Positions 63,921-64,000 of a stretch of 64,000 nt of DNA are shown piece after piece. Every line of letters begins with the position of its first letter. Position 1 is the stretch's first letter. The position numbers and the translations under genes are program-made. The notes under the pieces were generated by a model. The model was given only the letters and a program-made list of their open reading frames with translations, searched no databases and was not told the DNA's origin. Origin of the DNA: Clostridium sp. KNHs214 (lineage in GTDB: Bacteria; Bacillota; Clostridia; Clostridiales; Clostridiaceae); the NCBI RefSeq assembly GCF_000744935.1, contig NZ_JQMW01000009.1, positions 1,240,001 to 1,304,000 of the forward strand, given 5' to 3'.

Positions 63921-64000
63921 AATATATCTTCCCCCTATTTCTATCCCTTATTTTATTCTATTTTGCTTATGTATGACTTATGAATTCTACATCACATTAT

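Noticed and set aside
1-64000. tRNA, rRNA, prophage or toxin genes
   Set aside because: I looked for conserved tRNA/rRNA segments, phage structural genes and neurotoxin motifs and saw none.

Overview
The window is AT-rich, with most genes on the minus strand, strong AGGAGG-type ribosome binding sites, some TTG/GTG starts, and short operons that end in hairpin terminators. Spore-coat (CotF), paired DUF421, CD3324-family and HypA/HypB genes point to an anaerobic spore-forming Firmicute, most likely Clostridium sensu stricto, perhaps near C. botulinum/C. sporogenes. That species guess comes from gene content only. I saw no tRNA, rRNA, CRISPR array, intact transposase or prophage.

Layout. 0-2.5 kb: an ABC exporter operon (ATPase and two ABC-2 permeases, the last cut by the window edge). 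2.8-6.4 kb: a ribose-type ABC importer ending in a pseudouridine-5'-phosphate-glycosidase-like enzyme. 6.5-10.8 kb: a large membrane protein of unknown role, a GNAT acetyltransferase, a CD3324-like HTH protein behind a structured leader RNA, and a DUF1847 protein. 11-14.7 kb: an S-box-controlled methionine operon (metY-metA-hom). 15-16.2 kb: a DEAD-box helicase. 16.3-18.6 kb: a gene graveyard with fragments of cytosine deaminase, a creatininase-like protein, a DMT permease, a PucR regulator and an XRE regulator. 18.6-22.1 kb: a two-subunit ABC exporter. 22.3-25.7 kb: a calcium-loop protein, a nucleotidyltransferase and an HTH-TPR regulator with a large operator, followed by an IS3 remnant.

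26-33.7 kb: a sulfur locus with an APC permease, a CoA-disulfide/persulfide reductase with a rhodanese domain, a fused YeeE/YedE thiosulfate-type transporter, a LysR regulator, and a split YeeE/YedE pair on either side of a TusA sulfur carrier. 33.9-38 kb: a soluble PocR chemoreceptor and an aspA-malic enzyme operon. 38.5-40.5 kb: two DUF421 genes and a CotF protein. 41.5-45 kb: a duplicated SnoaL-like protein, a PhzF-like protein and a frameshifted metallophosphoesterase. 45.3-50.2 kb: an N-acetylmuramic acid utilisation cluster (murQ, PTS EIIBC, PHP phosphoesterase, RpiR regulator, EIIA). 50.3-55 kb: MgtC, VanZ, a MurC-like ligase and a terpenoid-cyclase-fold protein. 55.6-59.2 kb: a mannitol-type PTS with an SDR dehydrogenase and a GntR regulator. 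60-64 kb: hypA and hypB on either side of a multi-cluster iron-sulfur flavoprotein.

Three families of short palindromic repeats run through the intergenic spaces. Family A (5 copies, 158-311 bp) has terminal inverted repeats, 7-8 bp target duplications at every copy, paired compensatory changes between its arms, and two length classes: a clear MITE. Family B (4 copies, about 159 bp) is a long hairpin with a GC-rich tip. Family C has 2 copies of up to about 95 bp. The most unusual items are the A and B repeats, the switch-like leader at 9.8-9.95 kb, an 85-bp upstream module shared by the exporter operon and the unknown membrane protein, and the PsuG-like importer operon.
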